DNA of 64,000 nucleotides from Halorubrum sp. Atlit-26R (GCF_003666015.1 NZ_QPLT01000015.1:1-64000); one strand, 5' to 3'. Counted from the stretch's first letter, positions 52,827-61,888 are shown. Notes: generated from the letters alone by a model not told the origin. A program made the numbers and translations.

Positions 52827-54814
52827 CCGGGGAGGTCGGCAAGGATCGCGTCGAGGGCCGCACCGTCCGCAGTCGCGTCCGCGTCGTCGTCACCGTTGAG
52901 CGCCGCCGCCAGCGCAGCGACCGGCTCGCGGTCGACGCGGTCCGCGGCGGCGCGTACGACGACCGACTGCTCGCCCAGCGAGACGAACCCGCAGCCCAGC
53001 CGCTCGGCCGTCTCGCGGAGGCCGAGGCCGGCGTCCGCGTCGCCGGCGGCGACGGCGCGGACCGGGCTCTCGAACGCCTTCGCGGTCCGCTCGTAGCCGT
53101 CGATATCCCCGGCGAGCGCGCGGCGGTCGGCGTCGCGCTCGGCCGCGAGGTCGTCGAGCGCCGCGTCGAGGCTGCGCCGGAGCCCCGAGACGGTCGGGCG
53201 GTTGCGGAGGCGGAGGTCGCGGTCGACGAGGTCCGCGAGCCCCTCGATCCCCTCGGGGTTCCCGCCGGGGACGACGAGCCCCCACTCGCGGGTCCAGCCG
53301 CCGAGCTCCGCGGCGTCGACGTCGCGGTCGGTCGGCCCCGCGGTCACGGCCACGTCCGGGACGCCGTCGCGGAGGCGGCGGAGCCCCTCTCGCGAGCCGA
53401 CCGGGAGGTAGCGAGGGTTGTCGAGCCGGTCGAGCAGGCGGTTGAGCGCGGGGTCGTCCTCCCCGACCCCGAGCAGCGTCGGCGGGCGAACGTCGGGCGA
53501 GAACAGGTCGACGGAGACCGTCTCCCCGACGTCGAGGTACTCGGTGTCGGGGTCGACCGCGACGACGCCGTCCGCCTCGACGAGGCTCGTCGTCGCGCCG
53601 GAGCCCTTGTCGACCGGGTAGACGAGCGGGCGATCGTCGCCGCCGTCCGTCGCGCTCTCACCGAGGTCGAGCAGCCCCACCGGCATCAGTCGCAGGCGGC
53701 CTTCGCCGTAGCGCTCGCCGACGCCCATCCGGCCCTCGACGGTCGCCGTCGCCGGCTCCGGCTGGCCGGCGGCCTCGCGGATCGCGGGCGCGACGAACGT
53801 CCGGAAGATCGTGAGCGCCGACACCGGGTAGCCGGGGAGACCGATGTAGGCGGACTCGCTTCCCCGGGAGTCGTCCGCCTCTTCGGTACGGTCGAGCCGC
53901 CCGACGAGCATCGGCTTGCCGGGTTTGACGGCCACGCCGTGGAGAAGCAGCTCGCCGCGCGCCTCGATCACGCGGTAGATCACGTCGACCGCGCTCGCCG
54001 AGGTCGACCCCGATGAGAGCACGAGGTCGCACTCGTCGGCCGCCCGGCGGAGCAGCCGCTCCATCTCCTCGTAGTCGTCGCCGGCGTGCGGGTACAGCAC
54101 CGGCTCGCCGCCCGCCTCCTCGACGCCGGCGGCGATCGTCGTCGAGTTCACGTCGTATATCTCGCCGCGCGAGGGGTCGAGCTCTTCCCCGGGTCGGACC
54201 AGCTCGTCACCGGTCGAGACGATGCCGACGCGCGGCCGTCCCCTGACCGGGACCTCGTCGACGCCGAGCGCCGATAGCAGCCCGATCTCGCGGGGCGTGA
54301 GCCGCGTTCCGGGTCCGAGCGCGCGGGCGCCGGCGGCGATGTCCGTCCCCGCGGTCATCACGTGGTCGCCGGGCGCGACCGAGGTTCGGACCGCGATCCG
54401 GGCGGAACCCTCGTCACCGTCGCCGCCCCCGCCGACCTCGTCGGTGCGCTCGACCATCACGACCGCGTCCGCGCCGTCGGGCATCACCGCGCCCGTGGAG
54501 ATCTCGGCGCACGTCCCCGGTTCGACCGTCACGTCTGGCGCCGCGCCCGCGTGGACCGCGCCGACGAGGTCGAGCTCGGCGGGGTCGGCCTCGTCGGCGC
54601 CGAAGGTGTCGCGCGCCCGCACCGCGTACCCGTCCATCGAGGCGCGGTCGAAGCCCGGCACGTCGATGTCGGCGTCGACGCGCTCGGCGAGGACGCGCCC
54701 GCGGGCCTCGCGCAGCGGGACCGTCTCCGGCGCCGGCGAGAGGTCGAGCGACGCGATCGCCTCGCGGGCGGCCTCGGGGGTCGCGAGGTCGCGGAACTCC
54801 TTGCGGTCGCTCAT
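52796..54814 (-). CDS. moeA: MoeA-type molybdenum insertase fused to a periplasmic-binding-like domain
   Basis: A 672-residue protein. MoeA part (1-410): PGFDRASMDGYAVRARDTFG, STGAVMPDGADAVVMVERTD, VGIVSTGDELVRPGEE, VLSSGSTSASAVDVIYRVIE, GVAVKPGKPMLVGRLD and IGLPGYPVSALTIFRTFV. The C-terminal part (about 470-640) has the LysR-substrate/PBP-like pattern PTLLGVGEDDPALNRLLDRL, WGLVVPGGNPEGIEGLADLV and CGFVSLGEQSVVVRAAADRV. It inserts Mo or W into molybdopterin and may sense the metal with the added domain. Overlaps the next MoeA gene start by ATGA. Confidence 0.87.
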   Translation of the reverse strand: MSDRKEFRDLATPEAAREAIASLDLSPAPETVPLREARGRVLAERVDADIDVPGFDRASMDGYAVRARDTFGADEADPAELDLVGAVHAGAAPDVTVEPGTCAEISTGAVMPDGADAVVMVERTDEVGGGGDGDEGSARIAVRTSVAPGDHVMTAGTDIAAGARALGPGTRLTPREIGLLSALGVDEVPVRGRPRVGIVSTGDELVRPGEELDPSRGEIYDVNSTTIAAGVEEAGGEPVLYPHAGDDYEEMERLLRRAADECDLVLSSGSTSASAVDVIYRVIEARGELLLHGVAVKPGKPMLVGRLDRTEEADDSRGSESAYIGLPGYPVSALTIFRTFVAPAIREAAGQPEPATATVEGRMGVGERYGEGRLRLMPVGLLDLGESATDGGDDRPLVYPVDKGSGATTSLVEADGVVAVDPDTEYLDVGETVSVDLFSPDVRPPTLLGVGEDDPALNRLLDRLDNPRYLPVGSREGLRRLRDGVPDVAVTAGPTDRDVDAAELGGWTREWGLVVPGGNPEGIEGLADLVDRDLRLRNRPTVSGLRRSLDAALDDLAAERDADRRALAGDIDGYERTAKAFESPVRAVAAGDADAGLGLRETAERLGCGFVSLGEQSVVVRAAADRVDREPVAALAAALNGDDDADATADGAALDAILADLPGYSRNSRNEP

Positions 54815-56070
54815 TCGGTCACCTCCCACAGCTCCACGTCGACGGCCTCGCCCGCGTCGAGCCCCTCCCGCGGCTCGGGGACGACGACCCAGCCGTCCGC
54901 GAGCGCGACGCTCGAGAGGATGCCGGAGCCGCTGGCGCGAGTCGGCGTCGCGGTCGGGAGCGCGTCGTCCGCGGAGTCCGCGTCGCCCTCGGCCGGCTCG
55001 TCGTCCGAGAGCGACACCCGCGCGAACGTCCGCACGCCGGGCTCGCTGGCGACCTTCCGTTCGAGCGTCGCGCGGCGCGTCGGGAACGGCTCGGCCTCGG
55101 TCCCCCCCGCGCGCTTCAGGGCGGGCCGGAGGAACTGCGCCGCGTTGACGATACACGCGACCGGGTAGCCGGGTAAGGAGACGATCGGCGTCCCTTCGGC
55201 CTGACCGAGACACACCGGGTGGCCAGGCTTTAACGCGACGCCGTGGACGAGCACCTCGCCGAGGCCGTCGACGACCTCGGGGATCAGGTCGCGCTCGCCG
55301 ACCGAGGATCCCCCCGTGGTGACGACCACGTCGGCGTCGAGGTCGGCCGCGACCGCCTCGCGCAGCGCGTCCGGGTCGTCGGTGACGACGTCGCGGTAGC
55401 GCGCCTCGCCGCCCCAGCGCTCGACGAGCCGGGAGACGGTGAGCCCGTTCGTCTCGATCACCTCGCCCGGGCCGGGGTCGGACTCGACCAGCTCCTCGCC
55501 GGTCGGGATCACGGCGACCTCGGGCGGCTCGCGGACGGTCACGCTATCGAGGCCGACCGAGCGCAGGAGGCCGAGGTCGGAGGGGCGCAGGACGTGGCCG
55601 GGCTCGTACAGCCGCTGGCCGTCGGCGACGTCCTCGCCGGCCTCGCCGACGTTCTCGCCGGTCGCGACCGCGTCGAACACCTCCACCTCGTCGCCGACTT
55701 CTTCCACCTGTTCGATCATCACGACCGCGTCCGCGCCCTCGGGCACCGCGCTGCCGGTGTGGACGCGCGCGGCCTCGCCGGGCGCGACCGCGTCGACCTC
55801 GGCGGATTTCGCCGCGAGGACCGCGGGCGAGCGGTCGCCCGCGCCGAAGGTGTCGCTCGCGCGGACCGCGTAGCCGTCCATCGCGGCCCGGTCGTACCCC
55901 GGAACCGGCGCGGGCGCGTCGATCGGTTCGGCGACGACGCGGCCGTCCGCCGCCTCGACCGGGACCGATTCCGTCCGGTCGCGGGGGGTGACGGCGTCGA
56001 GCAGCGTCGCCCTCGCGTCCGCGACCCGGGTCCGTCGCTTGAACCCGGACTCGCGTCTGTCGTGGCTCAT
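54811..56070 (-). CDS. moeA: MoeA-type molybdopterin molybdotransferase
   Basis: A 419-residue second MoeA. Motifs: PGYDRAAMDGYAVRASDTFG, HTGSAVPEGADAVVMIEQVE, EVAVIPTGEELVESDPGPGE, VVTTGGSSVGERDLIPEVVD, VALKPGHPVCLGQAEG and SLPGYPVACIVNAAQFLRPA. It lacks the C-terminal PBP-like domain of its partner, with which it forms one operon. Paired MoeA paralogues in archaea may split the Mo and W routes or adenylyl-cofactor steps. Confidence 0.9.
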   Translation of the reverse strand: MSHDRRESGFKRRTRVADARATLLDAVTPRDRTESVPVEAADGRVVAEPIDAPAPVPGYDRAAMDGYAVRASDTFGAGDRSPAVLAAKSAEVDAVAPGEAARVHTGSAVPEGADAVVMIEQVEEVGDEVEVFDAVATGENVGEAGEDVADGQRLYEPGHVLRPSDLGLLRSVGLDSVTVREPPEVAVIPTGEELVESDPGPGEVIETNGLTVSRLVERWGGEARYRDVVTDDPDALREAVAADLDADVVVTTGGSSVGERDLIPEVVDGLGEVLVHGVALKPGHPVCLGQAEGTPIVSLPGYPVACIVNAAQFLRPALKRAGGTEAEPFPTRRATLERKVASEPGVRTFARVSLSDDEPAEGDADSADDALPTATPTRASGSGILSSVALADGWVVVPEPREGLDAGEAVDVELWEVTE

Positions 56071-56164
56071 GCGATCACATTCGCGGCCGCGGGCAAAAAC
56101 CCCGTTCTCCGCGCGGCGCGGCCGGCGGCCCCGTCGTCCACTCGCCGTCAGCCCCGCTGCGCCG

Positions 56165-57097
56165 TCAGGCGAACCAGGACAGCAGCCGCCGCGTGCGGTG
56201 GACCGACTGGAGCGCGGCGACCTTCGCGGCCACGGCGCCGTCCACCGCGGTCCGCTTGGTGGCCCGCGCGCCTCGGGCTGCCCCGGTCCGGGCGTAGTAC
56301 GCCGACCGGCGCCCGGCCGCGCCGACGTAGTGTTTCGCCGCCATCCGGATCGGCGCGCGGCGCCCCTCGACGCTCGTCGTGCCGCGGCGGATCGCCGCCA
56401 GCACGTCGTCGGCCGTGACCTCGCGGACCGACTCGGCGCCTTCGACCGTCAGCTCCGTGAACGCCCGGCCGACGTACTGGAGGTGATGCGCGTCGCTCGC
56501 GGCGACGCCGGGGTAGCCGTGCTCGGCCGCGAACCGCCGCGCGCGACGGTTGCGATACCCGGTGAACAGCCACGCGTTGAACACCTCGATCGCGTCCACC
56601 TCGGCGACCGCCGCGGCTGGTCCCGGGTCCGGGCCCGGGTCCGGGTCAGCTTCGACGCCTTCGCCTTCCGGGGCGCCGTCGGCCGCGACGGGCTCGTCCG
56701 CGTCCGCGGCCGACCCGGGCGTCGGGATGTTGCGCTGGCGGACGCCGTGACGCGATCGCTGGAACGGGTGCGGGACGATGGCGACCCCGCCGCGGTCGCG
56801 GATCCAGCGGACCGTCTGGGCGTACGAGCGCCCGCGGGGCGGCATCCGGTCGACGCCGATCGCGAGCAGGTGCCCGTGCGCGGTCGACACCTCCACGCCG
56901 GGAATGCCGATCAGCCCGTACTCGGGGGCGATCTCGGCCGCTCGCTTCGACTCCCGGATCACGTCGTGGTCGGTGATGACGACCGCGTCGAGCCCGATCT
57001 CGGCCGCGTGTTCGAGGATGAGCTCGACCGGCTCGTGCCCGTCGTAGCTGCCCTCGGAGTGGACGTGCGGGTCGATACTGACGGTGACGCTGGACAC
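56165..57097 (-). CDS. PHP-domain metal-dependent phosphoesterase
   Basis: A 310-residue protein from GTG 57097. PHP metal motifs: SIDPHVHSEGSYDGHEPVEL, VVITDHDVIRESKRAAEI, GVEVSTAHGHLLAIGV, VAIVPHPFQRSRHG and GVAASDAHHLQYVGRAFTEL. A Gly/Pro/Asp-rich insert (GPDPGPAAAV) lies mid-protein. The C-terminal 80 residues are Arg/Ala-rich and helical. It probably acts on a nucleotide or phosphate ester. A TATA-like TATATAAATG lies before the start on the minus strand side (57118-57128). Confidence 0.85.
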   Translation of the reverse strand: MSSVTVSIDPHVHSEGSYDGHEPVELILEHAAEIGLDAVVITDHDVIRESKRAAEIAPEYGLIGIPGVEVSTAHGHLLAIGVDRMPPRGRSYAQTVRWIRDRGGVAIVPHPFQRSRHGVRQRNIPTPGSAADADEPVAADGAPEGEGVEADPDPGPDPGPAAAVAEVDAIEVFNAWLFTGYRNRRARRFAAEHGYPGVAASDAHHLQYVGRAFTELTVEGAESVREVTADDVLAAIRRGTTSVEGRRAPIRMAAKHYVGAAGRRSAYYARTGAARGARATKRTAVDGAVAAKVAALQSVHRTRRLLSWFA

Positions 57098-57181
57098 GCT
57101 CGGACTACGCGGCGGCGGGTATATAAATGGGCGAACGACGGCCGTCGGACGACCGCCTCGCGTCCCCTCGCAAATCGACTC

Positions 57182-57253
57182 GCGGCTGGGGCTTTGGCGG
57201 TTTTCGCCGCCGATCCGCCAGCAGCCATTTATAAACAAGCGGCTGGGCTTCAG
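57182..57253 (+). repeat. 57-bp repeat unit plus start of a second
   Basis: GCGGCTGGGGCTTTGGCGG starts at 57182, continues TTTTCGCCGCCGATCCGCCA and ends GCCATTTATAAACAA. The next unit starts exactly 57 bp later (57239, GCGGCTGGGCTTCAGGG) and breaks off. It is the same family as at 44153-44494, here before the MaoC-like gene at 57325. Confidence 0.85.
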
Positions 57254-57324
57254 GGTGGGTCACCACGGGTTGCCACACGGTCGAGAGCGGTACCGATTTC
57301 ACGCCGCCGGTCGAGCGAGGGTCC

Positions 57325-57810
57325 ATGCCCGGACTGTACTACGAGGAGTTCGAGGTCGGCGAGACCATCGAGCACGCGAAGCGACGGACGATAAGCGAGG
57401 CCGACAACCAGCGCTTCTGCGACATGACGATGAACCAGCAGCCGCTCCACCTCGACGCCGACTTCGCCGAGGAGACCCAGTTCGGCGAGCGGTTGGTGAA
57501 CGGGCTGTACACGATGTCGCTCGCGGTCGGGGTCTCGATTCCGGAGACGACCGACGGCACCATCGTCGCGAACCTCTCGTACGACGACGTCGAACACCCG
57601 AACCCGGTGTTCCACGGGGACACGATCCGCGCGCAGTCGACGGTCACCGACAAGCGGGAGACGAGCGACGGCGAGCGCGGCGTCGTCACCATGCGCGTGG
57701 AGGCGTTCAAGCTCGTCGACGGGGACGACGACGTCCTCGTCTGCGAGTTCGAGCGGACGGTGCTCTCCGAGAAGCGGCCGGAGGAGGACGGGAGCGACGC
57801 GGACGACTGA
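57325..57810 (+). CDS. MaoC-like (R)-hydratase/dehydratase
   Basis: A 161-residue hotdog protein (MPGLYYEEFEVGETIEHAKR). The hydratase-2-like segment is QPLHLDADFAEETQFGERLV with its D-x-(x)3-H replaced by N-QQPLHLD as in many MaoC proteins, followed by GLYTMSLAVGVSIPET and VFHGDTIRAQSTVTDKRE. It is likely an enoyl-CoA hydratase of fatty acid, PHA or methylaspartate-type metabolism; substrate unknown. The C-terminus is acidic. Confidence 0.82.
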   Translation: MPGLYYEEFEVGETIEHAKRRTISEADNQRFCDMTMNQQPLHLDADFAEETQFGERLVNGLYTMSLAVGVSIPETTDGTIVANLSYDDVEHPNPVFHGDTIRAQSTVTDKRETSDGERGVVTMRVEAFKLVDGDDDVLVCEFERTVLSEKRPEEDGSDADD

Positions 57811-57828
57811 CGCGCGGTTCCGTCGAAC

Positions 57829-58428
57829 TCAGTCCTCCTCGCCGGCCAACAGCAGCCCGAGGTAGGAGGTGCGGACCTGCTCGTCCGCGTCGAGGCCGAG
57901 CCGGTCGAGCGCGTCGACCGCCGCCTCGCGCGTCGCGTCGACCTCGCCCTCTTCCTCGACCTCCCGCTCGATCTCGACGTACTCGTCGAGCCCGGTGACG
58001 GCGTCGAGCGTCACCGTGAACCCGTCGTACGACCAGAACTCGCGGCGCTTCTCCACCGTCGCGGCCGGCTCGAACCCGAGCCCGGAGAGGACCGCGGCGA
58101 GCGCCTCGCCGTCGTCGACGCCCGTCTCGTGTTCGGCCCGCGTCTTCGAGGCCGCCTCGAGGAGCGGCCCTTTATAAGTAACCGTCGCAGACGCGGCGGG
58201 TTCGGCGTCCGACAGCGCCTCTCCCTCCGACGACGAGCCCCCGTCCTCCGCCAGCGGCGTCTCGCGCCGGATCCGGAGCGCCTCGTCCGTCTCGGCGAAC
58301 TCGCGGTGCGGCGCGTCGTAGTAGGTGTCGCGCTGGCGGCGCGCGTCGACGCGCTCGGCGCCGGCCTCGCGGAGTCGCTCCCGCGTCGCCTCCAGGTCGG
58401 CCGGGACCTTGATCTCGACCTCGTACAT
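57829..58428 (-). CDS. CYTH-domain protein (class IV adenylate cyclase/thiamine triphosphatase type)
   Basis: A 199-residue protein starting MYEVEIKVPADLEATRERLR, the E-x-E-x-K CYTH motif. Other conserved parts: RRQRDTYYDAPHREFAETDE, ALRIRRET, ATVTYKGPLLEAASKTRAEH, VEKRREFWSYDGFTVTLDAV and LDEYVEIEREVEEEGEVDAT. It binds a triphosphate ligand in a tunnel; hydrolase or cyclase activity is possible. Convergent with the MaoC gene with 18 bp between. Confidence 0.88.
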   Translation of the reverse strand: MYEVEIKVPADLEATRERLREAGAERVDARRQRDTYYDAPHREFAETDEALRIRRETPLAEDGGSSSEGEALSDAEPAASATVTYKGPLLEAASKTRAEHETGVDDGEALAAVLSGLGFEPAATVEKRREFWSYDGFTVTLDAVTGLDEYVEIEREVEEEGEVDATREAAVDALDRLGLDADEQVRTSYLGLLLAGEED

Positions 58429-58603
58429 GGCCGAGGGTGCGGCCGGGGCGTTCATAAGCGGCGCGGGACGCGGCGGACTTCCGGGACCGGTCGACCGAGG
58501 TTTCGCGGGGACCCGACCCGGGCGACGCGCCGCAGTCTCCCGTTCGTCGGCGGCCTTCGGGCCGAACCGTGCTTCTTAAGGGTGTAACAGGTGACGTTCG
58601 GGT

Positions 58604-59539
58604 ATGAGCGATCAGGAGCAAGCGGACGCGGCCGACGAGGCCGAGGAGACCGAGACCGAGACTGACGCCGACGGACTCGAGGACGGCGACTTCGTCCGCG
58701 TCGCGTACACGATTCGAACGGCCGACGACGGCCGCGTCATCGACACCACCGACGAGGAGACGGCCGAGGACGCCGAGATCGACGTCGACGAGTACGAGTT
58801 CGAGCCCCGCATCATCGCGCTCGGTGCCGGCCACGTGTTCCCCACCGTCGAGGAGGCGTTCGTCGGCGGCGCCGTCGGCGACGAGGGCACGGTCGACGTC
58901 CCCGCCGAGGACGCCTTCGGCGAGTACGACCCCGACGAGGTCGAGACGGTCAAGGCCGACAAGATCCCCGAGGACGACCGCTACCCCGGCGCGCAGGTCC
59001 AGATCGACAACCAGCAGGGCCACCTCGAGACGATCATCGGCGGCCGCGCCCGCGTCGACTTCAACCACCCGCTGGCCGGCGAGGACCTCGAGTACGAGTA
59101 CGAGATCCTCGAGGCGATCGACGACCGCGAAGAGCAGGCCGCCGGCATGCTCGGCATGTACCTCCAGGAGGCGCCGGAGGTCCGCATCGAGACGGAGACC
59201 GAGGAAGAGGAGACCGTCACCGAGGACGACGACGGCGAGGAGACCGTCGAAACCGAGGAAGTCGAGAAGGACGTCCTCTACGTCACGGCGACGCAGGCGA
59301 TGCAGATGAACCAGCAGTGGATGTTCCAGAAACAGCAGATCGCGCAGGACCTCATGGACCGCCTCGACCTCGACCGCGTGGTCATCGAGGAGGTCATCGA
59401 GGGCGGCGGGATGGGCGGTCTCGGCGGCATGATGGGCGGCATGGGCGGCGCCGGCGCCGGCGACGTCGACATCGAGGAGGCGCTCGAAGACGTCGACGTC
59501 GACGCCGACGAGATCGTCGACGAGATCGACGAAGAGTAG
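58604..59539 (+). CDS. FKBP-type peptidyl-prolyl isomerase (SlyD-like)
   Basis: A 311-residue protein. FKBP domain: DFVRVAYTIRTADDGRVIDT, IIALGAGHVFPTVEEAFVGG, AVGDEGTVDVPAEDAFGEYD. An insert-in-flap part follows, then RARVDFNHPLAGEDLEYEYE. The remaining 150 residues are specific to haloarchaea: acidic, a helical pair (QAMQMNQQWMFQKQQIAQDL) and a Gly/Met-rich run (GGGMGGLGGMMGGMGGAG) that may bind hydrophobic clients or metal. It is probably a cytosolic chaperone. Confidence 0.92.
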   Translation: MSDQEQADAADEAEETETETDADGLEDGDFVRVAYTIRTADDGRVIDTTDEETAEDAEIDVDEYEFEPRIIALGAGHVFPTVEEAFVGGAVGDEGTVDVPAEDAFGEYDPDEVETVKADKIPEDDRYPGAQVQIDNQQGHLETIIGGRARVDFNHPLAGEDLEYEYEILEAIDDREEQAAGMLGMYLQEAPEVRIETETEEEETVTEDDDGEETVETEEVEKDVLYVTATQAMQMNQQWMFQKQQIAQDLMDRLDLDRVVIEEVIEGGGMGGLGGMMGGMGGAGAGDVDIEEALEDVDVDADEIVDEIDEE

Positions 59540-59648
59540 TCGACGCCGCTTCCCTACCTCCGCGGCTCTACCGTTTTTATTGCCCGGCGAGCGACCGCAT
59601 CGCCGGGCGAACGGATCCCTTTTGCCCGGCGACGCGCCCACACCGAGT

Positions 59649-59909
59649 ATGGAGATCGAACGGGCACGCGAGGACGCGCTCGTCGCCGGGGTCGCGGGCG
59701 CGGCGACGGTCGCGATCGCGCTGCTGTCGAGTTTCACCGGCGTCGTCTCTGTCCCGACGCTCCCGACGCTGGCGCCGCTCGCCGTGTACGCGCTGTACCT
59801 CTTCTCGCGCAAGGGCGGGCCGTACGGGGCCGTCGACACCGCGCGGAACTGGGCCGTCGCGGCGGCCCTCGTCGGCGTGATCGTGATCCTCGCGTCCGCC
59901 GCGCTGTAG
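59649..59909 (+). CDS. Small membrane protein
   Basis: An 86-residue protein (MEIERAREDALVAGVAGAAT) with three likely helices: GVAGAATVAIALLSSFTGVV, TLAPLAVYALYLFSRK and NWAVAAALVGVIVILASAAL. The loop KGGPYGAVDTARN separates the last two. No motif. Convergent with the ATPase gene at 59936. Confidence 0.65.
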   Translation: MEIERAREDALVAGVAGAATVAIALLSSFTGVVSVPTLPTLAPLAVYALYLFSRKGGPYGAVDTARNWAVAAALVGVIVILASAAL

Positions 59910-59935
59910 GCTCGGAGCGCCAACGGACGGCCGCG

Positions 59936-60556
59936 TCAGGCGATGTCGCGGCTCGTGTCGACGGCGACCTCGTCGGTGAGCTTCAGCTTCAGCGGCTCCT
60001 CGAGCGCGGCGCCCCCCCGGAACTTGGGGACGACGAGGCGGTTCGCGATCTCGGTCCCGGTGACGGTGGTGCGCAGGTCGAACACCACGTCCGCGACCTG
60101 CTCCGTGACGCGTCGCGTCCGCGGGTCCTCGCCGCCGCGGAGCGCGTGGAGCAGCGCGACCCCCTCGGCGCCGACCACCCGTGACCGCACGTCGTCGAGG
60201 AACTCCGCGTACGCCGCCGGGGACGCGCTCTCTTCTACCGGCCCCACGGAGTCGACGATCAGCGTGCCCTCCTCGGGGAGATCGTCGGTCAGCGACGCCA
60301 ACTCGTGGAGGTCGCCGGCGTCGTCCGTGGCCTCGACGCTCGTCTCCTCGTCGCCGTCGCGGCTGAGCGCCGCCGCCACCGCGTCGGCTGACCGGACGGT
60401 CGTCAGGTAGCGGCACTCTCGGACCCGGGCGAACCGGTTCAAGATGAGTTCGGACTGGCTGTCGGGGTTCGCCTTCAACACGACGACGCTACCGCTCGGG
60501 AGCCCTCCGCCGAACTGTCGGTCCAGCACCGAGATCCCAGTCGGAAGCGTCTCCAT
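59936..60556 (-). CDS. HTR-like/KaiC-type RecA-superfamily protein
   Basis: A 206-residue protein (METLPTGISVLDRQFGGGLP). It follows the KaiC/RecA plan: SGSVVVLKANPDSQSELILN in place of the P-loop (no GKT/S), TLIVDSVGPVEESASPAAYA as Walker B and DPRTRRVTEQVADVVFDLRT. The lost P-loop Lys suggests an inactive or partner-type ATPase fold. The start at 60556 is set by the LPTG-x-x-x-LD start of the family; in-frame GTG codons up to 60676 would add a low-complexity tail and overlap the upstream gene. Confidence 0.75.
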   Translation of the reverse strand: METLPTGISVLDRQFGGGLPSGSVVVLKANPDSQSELILNRFARVRECRYLTTVRSADAVAAALSRDGDEETSVEATDDAGDLHELASLTDDLPEEGTLIVDSVGPVEESASPAAYAEFLDDVRSRVVGAEGVALLHALRGGEDPRTRRVTEQVADVVFDLRTTVTGTEIANRLVVPKFRGGAALEEPLKLKLTDEVAVDTSRDIA

Positions 60557-60660
60557 ACGATCGCTGCCGCCCGTGGACGCTTGGGTCTGTCGATGGCGGC
60601 TCTCTCGGCCGCTCGTGACCCCGTCGCCCGCCGTTCCGGCGTCGCCGGTAGGTGCGATCC

Positions 60661-61383
60661 TCACGCGATCTGCCACCCGCTCGCCGCCGTGGTCTCACCG
60701 AGTCGCGAGGCGAGGCCGTCGTACGCGTTCCGCACGGCCGGGTCGGAGAGCGGGGCGCCCCCGCCGTCCGGAATCGCGCCGAGGACTGGACAGCCGAGCA
60801 GCGTCGCCACCCGGTCCGGCACGTCCGTCTCGCCGATCACGACCGCACCGACCGGCGGACAGTCCAGCCGACGGGCGATCGCCGCCGTCTTCGCGGCGTC
60901 GCGGAGCGCGGCGCGTCGGAGCGGCGTCGCGATCAGCGCCCGGTCCGCCGCCCGAAGCGGCGCGGCCACGTCCGGCGACGCGCCCGCCGGACTGTCGAGT
61001 AGGACCGGTGCGCCCTCGGGCGTCACGCCGTCGAGCGCGCCGAACGCCGCGCCCGCGTCGACCGACCGCGGCGTGTCCGGCGCGGCGAGGACCGTCGGCG
61101 CCGAGCGACCCGGACGGATCGGCTCCGTCCGGCGGACCGCGTCGAGGACGGTCCGCGCGTCCGACCCGTCGGCGTGACGGTCGGCGCCGGGCGGCGGCCC
61201 CCCGGCTCCGGTCTCGGTTGGGCCCTCGGACCTCGTCTCCGCGGCCAGCCGCGCGAGGTTCGGGAGGTCCCAGTCGGCGTCGGCCGCGACGACCGGCGCG
61301 CCGCGGCGCGAGAGCGCGCGGGCGAGTCCGAGGGTGGTCGTCGTCTTTCCGCTTCCGCCCTTGCCGCCGGCGACGGCTATCAC
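60661..61383 (-). CDS. MinD/ParA-like P-loop ATPase
   Basis: A 240-residue protein from GTG 61383. The deviant Walker A is MIAVAGGKGGSGKTTTTLGL with both Lys; switch I-like VVAADADWDLPNLARL follows; Walker B is VLLDSPAGASPDVAAPL; PVGAVVIGETDVPDRVATLL and VLGAIPDGGGAPLSDPAV are the usual later blocks. A Gly/Pro-rich insert lies at 55-70. It may position cell components or set a metal/iron-sulfur cargo. Its end abuts the HTR-like gene, so the two are probably one operon. Confidence 0.85.
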   Translation of the reverse strand: MIAVAGGKGGSGKTTTTLGLARALSRRGAPVVAADADWDLPNLARLAAETRSEGPTETGAGGPPPGADRHADGSDARTVLDAVRRTEPIRPGRSAPTVLAAPDTPRSVDAGAAFGALDGVTPEGAPVLLDSPAGASPDVAAPLRAADRALIATPLRRAALRDAAKTAAIARRLDCPPVGAVVIGETDVPDRVATLLGCPVLGAIPDGGGAPLSDPAVRNAYDGLASRLGETTAASGWQIA

Positions 61384-61432
61384 GGCGGGCGTGGGTCGGT
61401 ATCCGGTATAAAAAGTCGGCCGTAAACTAGCG

Positions 61433-61807
61433 TTAGTCCTGGCAGCAGCCGCCGGCCTCGCCGCCGAAGTCGACGGCGAGGGGCTCGGAGATGGCCTCGT
61501 TGACCGCTTCGAGCGTGTCCTCGAGCTCGTCTTGCGCGTCGAGGTACTCGCTCATCACCGGCATCGAGTGGAGCTCGTCTTGCGCCTCCTGGACGCGCTG
61601 GAGCCCGTCGTTCGTCGCCTGTCCGGTCTGCCGGGCCTGCATGAACTCCGCGCGCAGCTGCTCGAACTCGTCGATCCGCTCTTGGACTTCCTCGTCGCGC
61701 TGGACCGCGGCTCTCGCCTCCTCGAAGCGCTCGTACTCCGGGGTTTCGGCGATCCGCTCGCCGAGCTCTCGGCCGAGGTCCTCGATGGAGACCTGTTCGA
61801 CGCTCAT
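61433..61807 (-). CDS. YlbF-family regulator (DUF964)
   Basis: A 124-residue all-helical protein (MSVEQVSIEDLGRELGERIA). It contains ETPEYERFEEARAAVQRDEE and VQERIDEFEQLRAEFMQARQ, the long antiparallel helices of YlbF/YmcA. The C-terminus ends GGEAGGCCQD with a Cys pair, as in Bacillus YlbF/YmcA proteins that bind Fe-S clusters. In bacteria the family sets RNase Y activity; the role in archaea is unknown. Confidence 0.85.
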   Translation of the reverse strand: MSVEQVSIEDLGRELGERIAETPEYERFEEARAAVQRDEEVQERIDEFEQLRAEFMQARQTGQATNDGLQRVQEAQDELHSMPVMSEYLDAQDELEDTLEAVNEAISEPLAVDFGGEAGGCCQD

Positions 61808-61888
61808 ATCCGGACATCGTGGCCGAGCGGTTTGAACCTGCCGGAGCCGGGGGTCGGCGGGGTCAACAGGATCGGCCTCGGGCGTCCG

